A DNA stretch of 64,000 nucleotides from Pseudomonas moorei (lineage in GTDB: Bacteria > Pseudomonadota > Gammaproteobacteria > Pseudomonadales > Pseudomonadaceae). The notes beneath the pieces were generated by a model that saw nothing but the letters and a program-made list of their open reading frames with translations, was not told the DNA's origin and did not search any database. Of the stretch, positions 52,452 through 61,002 are shown in pieces. How positions within the stretch are numbered: the first letter of the stretch is position 1; each line of letters begins with the position of its first letter. The stretch spans positions 372,001 to 436,000 of the forward strand of contig NZ_VZPP01000002.1 of NCBI RefSeq assembly GCF_008801475.1. The letters run 5' to 3'. The translations under genes were made by a program, and so were the position numbers.

Positions 52452-52934
52452 ATGGAACCCGGAAACGCCCAGCTGTCGATGACGGTATTGATGACCCCCG
52501 ACATGGCCAACTTCTCTGGCAATGTTCACGGCGGGACCTTGCTCAAGTACCTCGACGAAGTGGCCTACGCTTGCGCCAGCCGTTATGCCGGCCGCTACGT
52601 GGTGACCCTGTCGGTGGACCAGGTGATTTTCCGTGAGCCGATTCATGTCGGCGAACTGGTGACCTTCCTGGCGTCGGTCAACTACACCGGCAACACCTCG
52701 ATGGAGGTGGGCATCAAGGTCGTGACCGAAAACATTCGTGAACGCTCGGTGCGCCACACCAATAGCTGCTTCTTCACCATGGTCGCGGTGGATGATCAGC
52801 GCAAACCTGCCGCCGTGCCGCCCCTGCAACCGCAGAACAGTGAAGACAAGCGTCGCTACATGCAGGCTCAGCAGCGCCGGCAGATCCGGCAGGAGCTGGA
52901 AAAGCGTTATCAGGAAATCAAGGGCGACGCTTAA
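52452..52934 (+). CDS. Acyl-CoA thioesterase (hotdog)
   Basis: 160 aa. Motif NFSGNVHGGTLLKYLDEVAYACASRYAGRYVVTLSVDQVIFREPIHVGELVTF is the YciA/ACOT-type hotdog core with the catalytic Asp in YLDEVA. The C-terminal ~40 residues are a charged helix (KRRYMQAQQRRQIRQELEKRYQEIK). Start MEPGNAQLSM with GAGAA upstream. The 283-nt stretch before it shows only promoter-type sequence. Confidence 0.9.
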   Translation: MEPGNAQLSMTVLMTPDMANFSGNVHGGTLLKYLDEVAYACASRYAGRYVVTLSVDQVIFREPIHVGELVTFLASVNYTGNTSMEVGIKVVTENIRERSVRHTNSCFFTMVAVDDQRKPAAVPPLQPQNSEDKRRYMQAQQRRQIRQELEKRYQEIKGDA

Positions 52935-52940
52935 AGTAAA

Positions 52941-52975
52941 AGATCGCAGCTGCCGCAGGCTGCGATCCTTTTTTT
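52941..52975 (+). terminator. Rho-independent terminator of the thioesterase gene
   Basis: AGATCGCAGC-TGCCGCAG-GCTGCGATC followed by CTTTTTTT; may also serve pdxY read from the other strand. Confidence 0.88.
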
Positions 52976-52987
52976 GCCGCGATCTGC

Positions 52988-53860
52988 TTACAAGCTGATC
53001 GAAGTTGCTTCAAACCGCACCCGCGGATGGGCAATCCGGTCCTGTGCCCGGACCAGTTCCAGTTCATAACTGGCGCAGGCCTGGGTTTCCAGCAACACCT
53101 CATGCACCGCCGACGCGGCGAATTCGAAAGCCGCCACCAGGCTGTCGCCCAGCAGGACGCGGGCCAGGAACAGCCCGGAGGTCAGGTCGCCAACACCCAC
53201 CGGCTGACGCGGGAACGCCAGCAGCGGACGCTGCAAATGCCAGCTGCCTTCGGCGGTCACCAGCAGCATTTCGAAGACATCCGGCGTTTTGCCGGGATAG
53301 TCCAGATGCTTGACCAGTACCGCCTTCGGACCACGCGCCAGCAACGCTCGCGCCATCGCCAGGCAATCGAACAACGATTGCGGCTTGCGCCCCGAGAAGC
53401 TGTCGAGCTCCAGTTGATTCGGGCACATGAAGTCCGCCACGACGGCGGCCTCCTCCAGCAGGAAATCGCTGACTTCCGCCGGCACGCTGCAGCCTTTCTC
53501 CGGATGCCCCATCACCGGGTCACACAGGTACAGCGCCTTGGGATTCATCGACTTGATCCGCGCCACCCCCGTGAGGATGGCCCGACCCTGGGCCGCACTG
53601 CCGAGGTAGCCCGACAGCACCGCATCGCAATTGCCCAGCTCGCCAATCGCCGCGATACCTTCAACCAGATCGGGAATGTGGTGAGGCGCCAGCACTTCGC
53701 CGGTCCATTGGCCGTACTGAGTGTGATTGGAGAATTGCACGGTGTTGAGCGGCCAGACGTTCACCCCGACCCGCTGCATCGGGAAAACCGCGGCACTGTT
53801 GCCAGCGTGGCCGAATACCACGTGGGACTGGATAGCGAGCAGATGGGGTGTACGTTTCAT
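52988..53860 (-). CDS. pdxY: Pyridoxal kinase PdxY
   Basis: 290 aa. Phosphorylates pyridoxal to PLP (salvage). Ribokinase fold: [63 protein letters not shown], and the catalytic [15 protein letters not shown] (GxGD). Start [15 protein letters not shown]; the longer frame adds 13 residues. Confidence 0.96.
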   Translation of the reverse strand: MKRTPHLLAIQSHVVFGHAGNSAAVFPMQRVGVNVWPLNTVQFSNHTQYGQWTGEVLAPHHIPDLVEGIAAIGELGNCDAVLSGYLGSAAQGRAILTGVARIKSMNPKALYLCDPVMGHPEKGCSVPAEVSDFLLEEAAVVADFMCPNQLELDSFSGRKPQSLFDCLAMARALLARGPKAVLVKHLDYPGKTPDVFEMLLVTAEGSWHLQRPLLAFPRQPVGVGDLTSGLFLARVLLGDSLVAAFEFAASAVHEVLLETQACASYELELVRAQDRIAHPRVRFEATSISL

Positions 53861-53980
53861 GCGGTGAGTTATCCGTAAAACGATTGAAATTCGAGCCACG
53901 CAGTATGCGACTAAACGCAGCCTGTACGACAGACCGGCGACGCAGTTAAGCTGACACTATCTTGTTGGAGCACCCTGTCG

Positions 53981-54394
53981 ATGCTGACCCTTGGAAATAT
54001 TTTCGTGCTGATGTTGTTCGCCACGGCGGGCGCTTGGCTTTGGCACAACCATGGCCTGCGCGAACGTGCGCTGGAGCGGGTCAAACAGCATTGCGGCAAG
54101 CTCGGGATCGAGTTGCTGGATGGCAACGTGGCGTTGAAAAAAATCGGCTTCATCAAGGATGCCAGTGGTCGCCGACGGCTGGCCCGTGTGTATAACTTCG
54201 AATTCACCGTGACCGGCGAAACTCGCCACAGCGGCACGATTACCCAATTCGGCGCCCACAGTGCGCAAATCGAGTTGGCACCCTATCCGGCACCGTTCGA
54301 CGACACGCCCCCCGTCGTTGATGTCGCAAGGCCCAGCGCCGAAGTGATCCAGCTGAGCGACTGGCGGCAAGAACACAACAAGTGGCGGCCTTGA
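53981..54394 (+). CDS. DUF3301 small membrane-anchored protein
   Basis: 137 aa. N-terminal anchor LGNIFVLMLFATAGAWLWHN, then RERALERVKQHCGKLGIELLDGNVALKKIGFIKDASGRRRLARVYNFEFTVTG, the DUF3301 signature. Role unknown. Convergent with the following GTPase gene, 11 nt apart. Confidence 0.9.
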   Translation: MLTLGNIFVLMLFATAGAWLWHNHGLRERALERVKQHCGKLGIELLDGNVALKKIGFIKDASGRRRLARVYNFEFTVTGETRHSGTITQFGAHSAQIELAPYPAPFDDTPPVVDVARPSAEVIQLSDWRQEHNKWRP

Positions 54395-54405
54395 GCGCGA
54401 GCAAG

Positions 54406-55377
54406 CTAATGCGCGCTCAACCGGCACTCGGCGAGGCTCTGCTGCAATGAGCCGACATCCTGCGGCGCACTGAAAATCAGTTCGATCCGCGAATCCTGCC
54501 GCCACTCACTGGCTTGCCATTGCAACTCGGCACTTTCCAGCGAATTCGCCGACACCCAACCCTCGACACTGTGGATAACCAGCTTCGCACGCCGCCACCC
54601 GAGACTTGCGAGCCAATGGGTGACACGCGCCACATCGAATACCTGGCCGGGATGCCAGCGCCAGCCAATGCTCCAGCCACCCTCCTGTGCCTGACTCAAA
54701 CAAATCGGTAGCGCTGGATCGCTCCAGATGGCCGGTATTTGCGCCAGCCCCCTGGGCATCACAAAGTTATCCACACCCGCCGTTCCATGAGCCAACAGTC
54801 CCGGCAGTTCGCTCAGCGGCAAGCGCGCTTGCTGCGTCCAATACAATGGACGAGCAGGCAACTGCGCAGCGATTCGCTGACGATCATTGGCGTCCAGACC
54901 GTCGGCCTTGTTCAGCAGCAACAAACCGGCACTGCTCAACGCGTCCTGTTGCGACTCGGGCAACGCTTTGCCGCTGGCCAGGGCTTGGGCATCAAGCACC
55001 ATCACACAGGGCTGCACCGCCAACACGCCGACCCACGGCGCCTCGCTCAACTGCCTGAGCAACTGCGCCGGATGCCCCAACCCGGACGGTTCAATGAACA
55101 AGCGATCCGGTCGCGCCTTGCGCAGCAGTCGGCCGAGTCCGATCTGAAACGGCGCACCGTTGACGCAACACAAACAACCCCCGGCGACTTCACCCAGTGC
55201 GATACCATCGGCGTCCTGCGTCAGCAGCGCGGCGTCGAGGCCGATCTGGCCGAACTCATTGATCAACACTGCCCAACGCTCTCCAGCCGGGCGCTGCGCC
55301 AGCAGGTGCTTGATCAGACTGGTCTTGCCGGCACCCAATGGCCCGGCGATGACGTGGGTGGGAATGTTCTGCAACAT
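54406..55377 (-). CDS. COG0523 (CobW/YjiA-type) GTPase, copy 1
   Basis: 323 aa. P-loop GPLGAGKTSLIKHLLAQ, the metal-binding GGCLCCVNG, nucleotide motif LLLNKADGLD, C-terminal CobW domain (GWSIGWRWHPGQVFDVARVTHWLASLGW). COG0523 GTPases deliver or sense metals, mostly zinc. No His-rich tail. Diverges from a small secreted protein 26 nt away. No Zur palindrome is visible between them, unlike copy 2. Confidence 0.92.
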   Translation of the reverse strand: MLQNIPTHVIAGPLGAGKTSLIKHLLAQRPAGERWAVLINEFGQIGLDAALLTQDADGIALGEVAGGCLCCVNGAPFQIGLGRLLRKARPDRLFIEPSGLGHPAQLLRQLSEAPWVGVLAVQPCVMVLDAQALASGKALPESQQDALSSAGLLLLNKADGLDANDRQRIAAQLPARPLYWTQQARLPLSELPGLLAHGTAGVDNFVMPRGLAQIPAIWSDPALPICLSQAQEGGWSIGWRWHPGQVFDVARVTHWLASLGWRRAKLVIHSVEGWVSANSLESAELQWQASEWRQDSRIELIFSAPQDVGSLQQSLAECRLSAH

Positions 55378-55403
55378 GATCGAGATTTTCTGCGGAAGTT
55401 AGG

Positions 55404-55760
55404 ATGCGGTTGAGGGGATGGTCGTTGCTCCTGACGCTGGTATGCAGCGAGGCGCTGGCTCAAGGCTGCGTCGTCCACAGTCAGGCTGAAAGGCTCGATG
55501 TGAAAGTCTGCCAGCAGAACCGCAACATCCCGGAAAAACTGTTCGCCGACGGCTTCTGTCAGCCGAATCTGGCCGGGCAGACAGTCGAGGTGCAGTACCT
55601 CGACCAGTGCCCTGCCGGAGCATTCGGCGTTTGCAGCAACGCTCAAGTCGCCAATATGCCTTACCGGCAGGATATTCACTATTACGGCGTGGCCACCGAT
55701 GCGGCGTATCTGAATCCGTTTTGCGAGGCGCAGAGCCAGGGCACCTGGCTCAATCCCTGA
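55404..55760 (+). CDS. Small secreted cysteine-containing protein
   Basis: 118 aa. Signal peptide MRLRGWSLLLTLVCSEALAQ, mature part with six Cys (GCVVHSQ, KVCQQNRN, GFCQPNL, LDQCPAGAFGVCSNA, NPFCEAQ), probably three disulfides. I do not recognise a function. It lies between a COG0523 gene (divergent) and the end of the DUF1826 gene (4 nt, convergent). Confidence 0.85.
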   Translation: MRLRGWSLLLTLVCSEALAQGCVVHSQAERLDVKVCQQNRNIPEKLFADGFCQPNLAGQTVEVQYLDQCPAGAFGVCSNAQVANMPYRQDIHYYGVATDAAYLNPFCEAQSQGTWLNP

Positions 55761-55764
55761 GTCA

Positions 55765-56430
55765 CTAGCTCAACCAGTCGAGGGTGAGGATCAAACGACG
55801 CTCGCCAGCAGCGAGTTGCGGCGAGCGGTGAATCAACCCGAAACCTTCGTTGCCGTGCCATTTCTCCCCCTTGAGCAAGGCCACGTCGCCGCTGGCGATC
55901 TGCCCGATCAGCGAGTTGTCCTGGGGTTCAGCGTCAGGCTTACCCAATTGTCGGCGATCCATCGCGCCTTCCATAAGCCACTGGCTGCCGATCCCGGCAT
56001 AGGTGGTAATCAGCCGCACCGGTACATGATCGACGTGAAAACGCGGGCACATCGCCTTGTCCAAAACCCGCAGACGCAGGCCGATGCGCCTGGCGCCGAG
56101 CAAACAAGCGAACGCACGGACCAGCCACGACAGGTCGGCGATGAAACCTTCATAGCCCTGCAGATCACTGAAGCGTGAGGCCAATCCGTGGAGATCGGGC
56201 TCGGCTTCGTCGTCGGGCATTTCGAAAGCCAACGACTCGGCCAGCGGTTCATTCAGGGACAGCAGCAGGGTTGCGAAATCCTCGATATGAGCCGGGAGCT
56301 GGCGGTTCCAGACGGCGAGGTTCACATCATCGTTCAAGATGCGGGCCAGAGCACCTGGAGTGGCAGCCTGATGTTGATGGATGGCGCGCGTCGCGGCCGG
56401 GTTCGCGACTACAGGGGTCAGCGTCAGCAT
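55765..56430 (-). CDS. DUF1826 protein, coupled to ZigA-like GTPase
   Basis: 221 aa. C-terminal part RFHVDHVPVRLITTYAGIGSQWLMEG ... LLKGEKWHGNEGFGLIHRSP has the DUF1826 pattern, with H-x-D and H spacing that could bind metal as in dioxygenase-like folds (inference). Its ATG overlaps the stop of the COG0523 gene (TGATG), so translation is coupled and it belongs to the Zur-controlled unit. Confidence 0.9.
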   Translation of the reverse strand: MLTLTPVVANPAATRAIHQHQAATPGALARILNDDVNLAVWNRQLPAHIEDFATLLLSLNEPLAESLAFEMPDDEAEPDLHGLASRFSDLQGYEGFIADLSWLVRAFACLLGARRIGLRLRVLDKAMCPRFHVDHVPVRLITTYAGIGSQWLMEGAMDRRQLGKPDAEPQDNSLIGQIASGDVALLKGEKWHGNEGFGLIHRSPQLAAGERRLILTLDWLS

Positions 56431-57635
56431 CAGGCCGCCTCTTCATGCCATGGACCGAATGGATCTGGCAGCCGTTGCCAACCCTCGACACCGAGCGCCA
56501 TTTCTTCATCGGTCAGCAGGCAGCCGTCGAGCTCGCCGGTGAGTTTCGCGAAGTCGATGTTCTGACCGATGAACACCAGCTCCTGCCGGCAATCTCCCGT
56601 GGAAGCAGTCCAGTGTTCCATGATGCCGGCCGTGCTTTCTTCCTCCTGCGGCCATTGGTCCTTCGGTACGAAACGCCACCAACGTCCGGCAAACCCGTGT
56701 CGCATCAGCCCCCCGGCCTGGGACCAACTGCCCGCATCCTTGTGTTTGCTTGCCAGCCAGAAGAAACCTTTGGAACGCAGCAGTTTTCCGTTTACCCACG
56801 GACGATCGATAAAGTTGAAGAACCGCTGCGGATGGAAGGGTCGGCGCGCACGATAAACTGTAGAAGCGATGCCGTATTCTTCGGTTTCCGGCAGGTGTTC
56901 ACCCCGCAACGCCTGCAGCCAGCCCGGCGCCTCGGCGGCTTTTTTGAAGTCGAATCGACCGGTGTTGAGGATTTTTTTCAGCGGCACTTCGCCCATGACC
57001 ATCGCAATGATTTCCGCGCGGGCGTTAAGCCGCTTGAGGATTGCCATCAACTCTTGCCGTTCGCGGCTGCTGATCAAGTCGATCTTGCTGATCAGGATGA
57101 CGTCGGCGAATTCGATCTGCTCGATCAACAGGTCGGTGATCGAGCGTTCATCCTCTTCGCCAAGGGTTTCACCACGGGAGTCGAGGTTTTCGGCGGCCTG
57201 GTAGTCGAGCAGGAAGTTCATGCCATCGACCACGGTGACCATGGTGTCGAGCCGGGCGATGTCGTTGAGGCTTTGGCCGCTTTCGTCGCAGAAGGTGAAG
57301 GTTTCCGCGACGGGCAGCGGTTCGGAAATGCCCGTGGACTCGATCAACAAGTAATCAAAACGACCGTCCATCGCGAGTTTGCTCACCTCCTCGAGCAAGT
57401 CTTCGCGCAAGGTGCAGCAAATGCAGCCGTTGCTCATTTCCACGAGTTTTTCTTCGGCACGATTAAGGCGCACATCCCGTTGCACCTCGCTACCATCAAT
57501 GTTGATTTCGCTCATATCGTTGACGATGACAGCGACCCGAAGGTTTTCGCGATTACGTAGTATGTAATTAAGAAGTGTACTTTTTCCGGCGCCGAGAAAG
57601 CCGGACAACACGGTGACGGGAAGACGATCAGGCAT
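56430..57635 (-). CDS. zigA: Zinc metallochaperone GTPase (ZigA-type COG0523), copy 2
   Basis: 401 aa. Predicted to supply zinc to client enzymes under starvation. P-loop [18 protein letters not shown] (12-29), GTPase [15 protein letters not shown], metal-site [17 protein letters not shown], base motif SKIDLIS, and a C-terminal CobW domain with [16 protein letters not shown]. Strong AGGAG site. A perfect Zur palindrome sits 52 nt upstream of the ATG, in the divergent promoter with a small secreted protein. Confidence 0.93.
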   Translation of the reverse strand: MPDRLPVTVLSGFLGAGKSTLLNYILRNRENLRVAVIVNDMSEINIDGSEVQRDVRLNRAEEKLVEMSNGCICCTLREDLLEEVSKLAMDGRFDYLLIESTGISEPLPVAETFTFCDESGQSLNDIARLDTMVTVVDGMNFLLDYQAAENLDSRGETLGEEDERSITDLLIEQIEFADVILISKIDLISSRERQELMAILKRLNARAEIIAMVMGEVPLKKILNTGRFDFKKAAEAPGWLQALRGEHLPETEEYGIASTVYRARRPFHPQRFFNFIDRPWVNGKLLRSKGFFWLASKHKDAGSWSQAGGLMRHGFAGRWWRFVPKDQWPQEEESTAGIMEHWTASTGDCRQELVFIGQNIDFAKLTGELDGCLLTDEEMALGVEGWQRLPDPFGPWHEEAA

Positions 57636-57686
57636 CTGGTGCTCCTCACAAAGGATGCCCGGTCAAATCGTCGGGCCTCATTGAAT

Positions 57687-57699
57687 GTTATAATATAAC
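57687..57699. promoter_or_regulatory. Zur box 1
   Basis: GTTATAATATAAC, perfect palindrome identical to the consensus of proteobacterial Zur sites. It lies between the divergent zigA-like gene and the gene at 57780. Confidence 0.9.
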
Positions 57700-57779
57700 C
57701 AATTAATCGAACCACTCCCTTTTTGCCTTCGATGACAACCGGCAGAATGCTGGAGCCCCTTCCAACCAAGAGAAACGCC

Positions 57780-58157
57780 ATGCGTAATGCCCTGAAATTG
57801 GCGCTGACAAGCGCTGCCTTGTTGGTCGCTGTCGATGCCTGGGGGCAAATTCCGACCCTGGCCACCTGCACCCGCAGCGCCAACTTGCTGGCTTGCGTGG
57901 ACGCCGATGGCAATGCCTACAGCGTCAACACGGCCGGCAGCACGATTTATCTGCGCGGGTTCGAAGTGGTTGGAAAACGCTATTGGGCGCAGACCAACAG
58001 TCGTTACGGCCAACTGACCTTTTTCACCGGCATCGCTTCTGACGGCGAAACCTGGGTCGGCTATAACCGCCGCGTCGGCTGGACCACGGTCAACCGTTTT
58101 TCCAGCTCTGGCGGCAGCAGTGCCAGGTTCACTTGCAGCCGTGTGGCTGGCTGCTAG
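57780..58157 (+). CDS. Small secreted protein in the zinc cluster
   Basis: 125 aa. Signal peptide MRNALKLALTSAALLVAVDAWGQ, mature domain with four Cys (ATCTRS, LACVDAD, FTCSRVAGC) and aromatic strands (YWAQTNSRYGQLTFFTGIASDGETWVGYNRRVGWTT). Start is the Met before the signal peptide. It shares Zur box 1 with the GTPase gene, ~80 nt away, so zinc-starvation induction is likely. No homologue recognised. Its stop directly abuts the amidase stop. Confidence 0.85.
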   Translation: MRNALKLALTSAALLVAVDAWGQIPTLATCTRSANLLACVDADGNAYSVNTAGSTIYLRGFEVVGKRYWAQTNSRYGQLTFFTGIASDGETWVGYNRRVGWTTVNRFSSSGGSSARFTCSRVAGC

Positions 58158-59354
58158 TCAGGCGAGGGACGTTTTCTGCGCCTGCTGCCAGGCGATGTAG
58201 CTATTGGCCGGAGGATTCTTCTGAAAGTAGCGCTGCAGACCTTCAAACAAGCCGTCCGCCACTGCCTGCTGATGGCGTGCCGTCACCAATCGCTGGCTAT
58301 CGCGGGGATTGGAAATGAAGCCGGTTTCCACCAGGATCGACGGCACGTCCGGTGACTTCAGCACTGCGAACCCGGCTTGTTCCACACGCTTTTGGTGCAA
58401 CGTTGTAATGCCCGCCAAACTGCCCAGGACCGTGCTGCCCAACTGCAAACTGGCAGCGAGGGTGGCGTTCATCGACATGTCGAGAATCACTCCGGCGAGC
58501 ATCGGGTCCTTGTCCTTGAGGCTGAGCAGACGGGTCGCACCCAGCAGGTCAGCGCCGTTTTCCCGTTGCGCCATGAAGCGCGCCGTGGCCGAGGTCGCGC
58601 CGCCCTCGGACAGGCAATACACCGAAGCGCCTGAAGCCGTGAGGCGCGGTGCCGCATCAGCATGCACCGAGATGAACATGTCGGCGTTGTGCTTGCGGGC
58701 AATCTCCACGCGCTTGCGTAACGGGACGAAGACGTCGTCGTTACGTACCAGCTTCACATCGAAGCCTTTTTCCCGCTTCAGTCGTTTGGCCAACAACTGA
58801 GCGATGGACAGCACCACGTCTTTTTCACGTTCCCCCCTGGACCCAACGGCGCCAGGGTCCTTGCCTCCGTGACCAGGATCAACGACCACTATGATGTCGC
58901 GCTTGGGGTGAGGCTTGGCGATGATCCCGTCGGGGGCCTGCGCGATCTGCAAGGGCACGGCGGTCTTCAGATCGAGCACCAGGCGATGCCCCTGCCCGTC
59001 CTGGGGTGGTAGAAGAAAACTGTTGAGCTGCACCGGATTGCCGAGGTCCAGGACGATTCGGGTATCACCCTGTCCGAAGCGCCCTGAACGAATCGAACGA
59101 ATGAAGCTGCCGGCAAACGCCAATTGACTGAAGTCGCCGACGAGGTCGGCACCTGTCACATCGATGATCAGCCGTTCCGGCGCGCTCAAGGTGAACGTCT
59201 TGTAGTGCACCGGCCCGCTCAGATCAAAGACCAATCTCAAGTTACCGTCCGAACGCCAAAGCCGCGCGTTGCGAATTTGTGTGGCCGACACACCGAAGGG
59301 CAAAGCAAAGGCCGCGCTGGCCAGAATCAGATTGAGCAGGTGACGTCTGTGCAT
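58158..59354 (-). CDS. N-acetylmuramoyl-L-alanine amidase (AMIN + Amidase_3), zinc-cluster paralogue
   Basis: 398 aa. Signal peptide MHRRHLLNLILASAAFALPFGVSA, AMIN domain (~25-130), Amidase_3 domain from IIVVVDPGHGGKDPGAVG with zinc ligands there, in the following Glu of REKDVVLSIAQLL, and in MFISVHADAA; the catalytic Glu is in SILVETGFISN. Cleaves peptide from septal peptidoglycan. It lacks the C-terminal LysM of some AmiC-type enzymes. A Zur box lies 41 nt upstream, so it is probably a zinc-starvation duplicate. Confidence 0.94.
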   Translation of the reverse strand: MHRRHLLNLILASAAFALPFGVSATQIRNARLWRSDGNLRLVFDLSGPVHYKTFTLSAPERLIIDVTGADLVGDFSQLAFAGSFIRSIRSGRFGQGDTRIVLDLGNPVQLNSFLLPPQDGQGHRLVLDLKTAVPLQIAQAPDGIIAKPHPKRDIIVVVDPGHGGKDPGAVGSRGEREKDVVLSIAQLLAKRLKREKGFDVKLVRNDDVFVPLRKRVEIARKHNADMFISVHADAAPRLTASGASVYCLSEGGATSATARFMAQRENGADLLGATRLLSLKDKDPMLAGVILDMSMNATLAASLQLGSTVLGSLAGITTLHQKRVEQAGFAVLKSPDVPSILVETGFISNPRDSQRLVTARHQQAVADGLFEGLQRYFQKNPPANSYIAWQQAQKTSLA

Positions 59355-59394
59355 GGTGAAAGCCCGCTCGTGAAAAAGGCATCGTCGAATTTAT

Positions 59395-59409
59395 TGTTAT
59401 AATATAACA
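59395..59409. promoter_or_regulatory. Zur box 2
   Basis: TGTTATAATATAACA, a 15-nt perfect palindrome containing the same 13-mer as box 1, between the divergent amidase gene and folE2 (41 and 31 nt from the starts). Confidence 0.92.
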
Positions 59410-59440
59410 TGTCGTTTCAACTCCCACGATGGACCTGCTT

Positions 59441-60337
59441 ATGAATGCGCTGACTCTGCCGGATATCGCCGTGCAGGCCTCACGCCAAGCCCTGCCACTA
59501 GAGTGGGTGGGCATGTGCGGCATTGCTCTTCCTGTTTTGTTCGATGGCCAACGGCTAGTGGCAAAGGCTGATGCCGGAGTGAGCCTGGACGATGGAGAAG
59601 CACGCGGCATCCACATGTCGCGTCTTTATCTGGCGCTGGAACAACTGGAACAGGAAACGCTCTCGCCGCCTGTTCTACGACGAGTGTTACAGCGCTTCCT
59701 CGACAGCCACCCAGGGATTTCCAGCCGCGCATCCGTAAAAATTCACACGGATTTACTGCTTAAAAGACCCGCGTTGATTAGCCCGCTGGCTGGCTGGAAA
59801 ACCTACCCCGTGACCATCGAAGCGCATTTGAAGAACGCAATGTTCCACGTGGAACTAAAAATCGACGTGCCTTATTCCTCAACCTGTCCCTGTTCGGCGG
59901 CGCTGTCCCGGCAATTGATTCAGCAACAGTTCATCACTGATTTCGCCAACACCTCCCTGCAACACGCCGATGTTTTGGCTTGGCTCGGGTCAACAAAAGG
60001 CATCGTGGCGACGCCGCACAGCCAACGCAGCATCGCCCAATTGCATCTTCGTCTGGATGACTTCCTGGATGAGCTGCCACTGATTGCAATCATCAACGAC
60101 GCCGAAGCAGCCCTCGGTACCGCCGTGCAAACCGCGGTCAAGCGCGCAGACGAACAGGCGTTCGCCTTGGCCAACGGTCAGAACCTGATGTTCTGTGAAG
60201 ACGCTGCGCGACGATTGAATCAGGCCTTGAAACGCGCCCCGGGCATCAATGCCTTTCACATTCGAGTCGTCCATGCAGAAAGCCTGCACGCCCACGATGC
60301 CGTCGCCGAAAGTCGCTGGAATTGGGAGGTCGCATGA
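59441..60337 (+). CDS. folE2: GTP cyclohydrolase FolE2 (type IB)
   Basis: 298 aa. Makes dihydroneopterin triphosphate from GTP; type IB enzymes work with metals other than zinc and replace zinc-dependent FolE. Catalytic Cys in PYSSTCPCSAALS (C149), with AHLKNAMFHVELKIDVPY and GIVATPHSQRS also conserved. Start MNALTLPD is preferred; an ATG four codons earlier (59429) is possible. First gene of a four-gene overlapping operon controlled by Zur box 2. Confidence 0.95.
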   Translation: MNALTLPDIAVQASRQALPLEWVGMCGIALPVLFDGQRLVAKADAGVSLDDGEARGIHMSRLYLALEQLEQETLSPPVLRRVLQRFLDSHPGISSRASVKIHTDLLLKRPALISPLAGWKTYPVTIEAHLKNAMFHVELKIDVPYSSTCPCSAALSRQLIQQQFITDFANTSLQHADVLAWLGSTKGIVATPHSQRSIAQLHLRLDDFLDELPLIAIINDAEAALGTAVQTAVKRADEQAFALANGQNLMFCEDAARRLNQALKRAPGINAFHIRVVHAESLHAHDAVAESRWNWEVA

Positions 60338-61002
60338 TCCGTTGCCAAGCCTTGCAATGGGGGGCGCCCGGTCAACCGCTGACGCCTCCGATGGATTTCG
60401 AGTTAGCCTCGGGCAGCCTGACCGCCGTTATCGGGGCTAACGGCTCAGGTAAAAGCAGTTTGCTGAAAGTCATCGCTGGCTTGCAAAAGCCGCTGGCCGG
60501 CAATGTGGTGCTGGGGGTTAAACGTCGAGGCGCACTTTCTTTTTTGCCACAGCAACAACACCTGGACCGGCAATTTCCCATCAGCCTCCAGGCCCTGGTG
60601 GCCGCGGGTTTCTGGGGCAGCAAGCAATCGCCAGAGACACGCAGGCAAAGCCTCGAAGCCGTACTTGAAAGTTGGCACCTGGTCGGTTTGGAACAGCGCC
60701 CGTTGATGGCCCTGTCCGGCGGCGAACTGCAGCGTGCCCTGCTTGCTCGTTTGAGCCTCACGGACGCACCCTTGCTGCTGCTCGATGAGCCTCACGCTGC
60801 CCTCGATGAATCGGGTCAGGCGCTTCTCTGGGAACACATTCATGCCTGGCATACCGAGGGCCGAACCTTGGTCGTCGTGTGCCACGACTTGGCCGCTGTT
60901 CGCCAACACATGCCACAAACCCTGCTGATCAAAAGCAGTGGATGCGTCCTCGGGCCGAGTTTGGACTTGATTCATCAACAACCCCAAATGCAGGTGGCCT
61001 GA
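60334..61002 (+). CDS. Metal (zinc) ABC transporter ATPase
   Basis: 222 aa. Walker A GANGSGKSSLLKVIAGL, Q-loop SFLPQQQHLD, signature LSGGELQRALLARL, Walker B LLLLDEPHAALDE, H-loop VVVCHDLAAVRQH. Closest to ZnuC/AztA type, shorter than E. coli ZnuC (251 aa) and without its C-terminal His-rich tail. ATG overlaps the folE2 stop (ATGA), so translation is coupled. Confidence 0.93.
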   Translation: MIRCQALQWGAPGQPLTPPMDFELASGSLTAVIGANGSGKSSLLKVIAGLQKPLAGNVVLGVKRRGALSFLPQQQHLDRQFPISLQALVAAGFWGSKQSPETRRQSLEAVLESWHLVGLEQRPLMALSGGELQRALLARLSLTDAPLLLLDEPHAALDESGQALLWEHIHAWHTEGRTLVVVCHDLAAVRQHMPQTLLIKSSGCVLGPSLDLIHQQPQMQVA

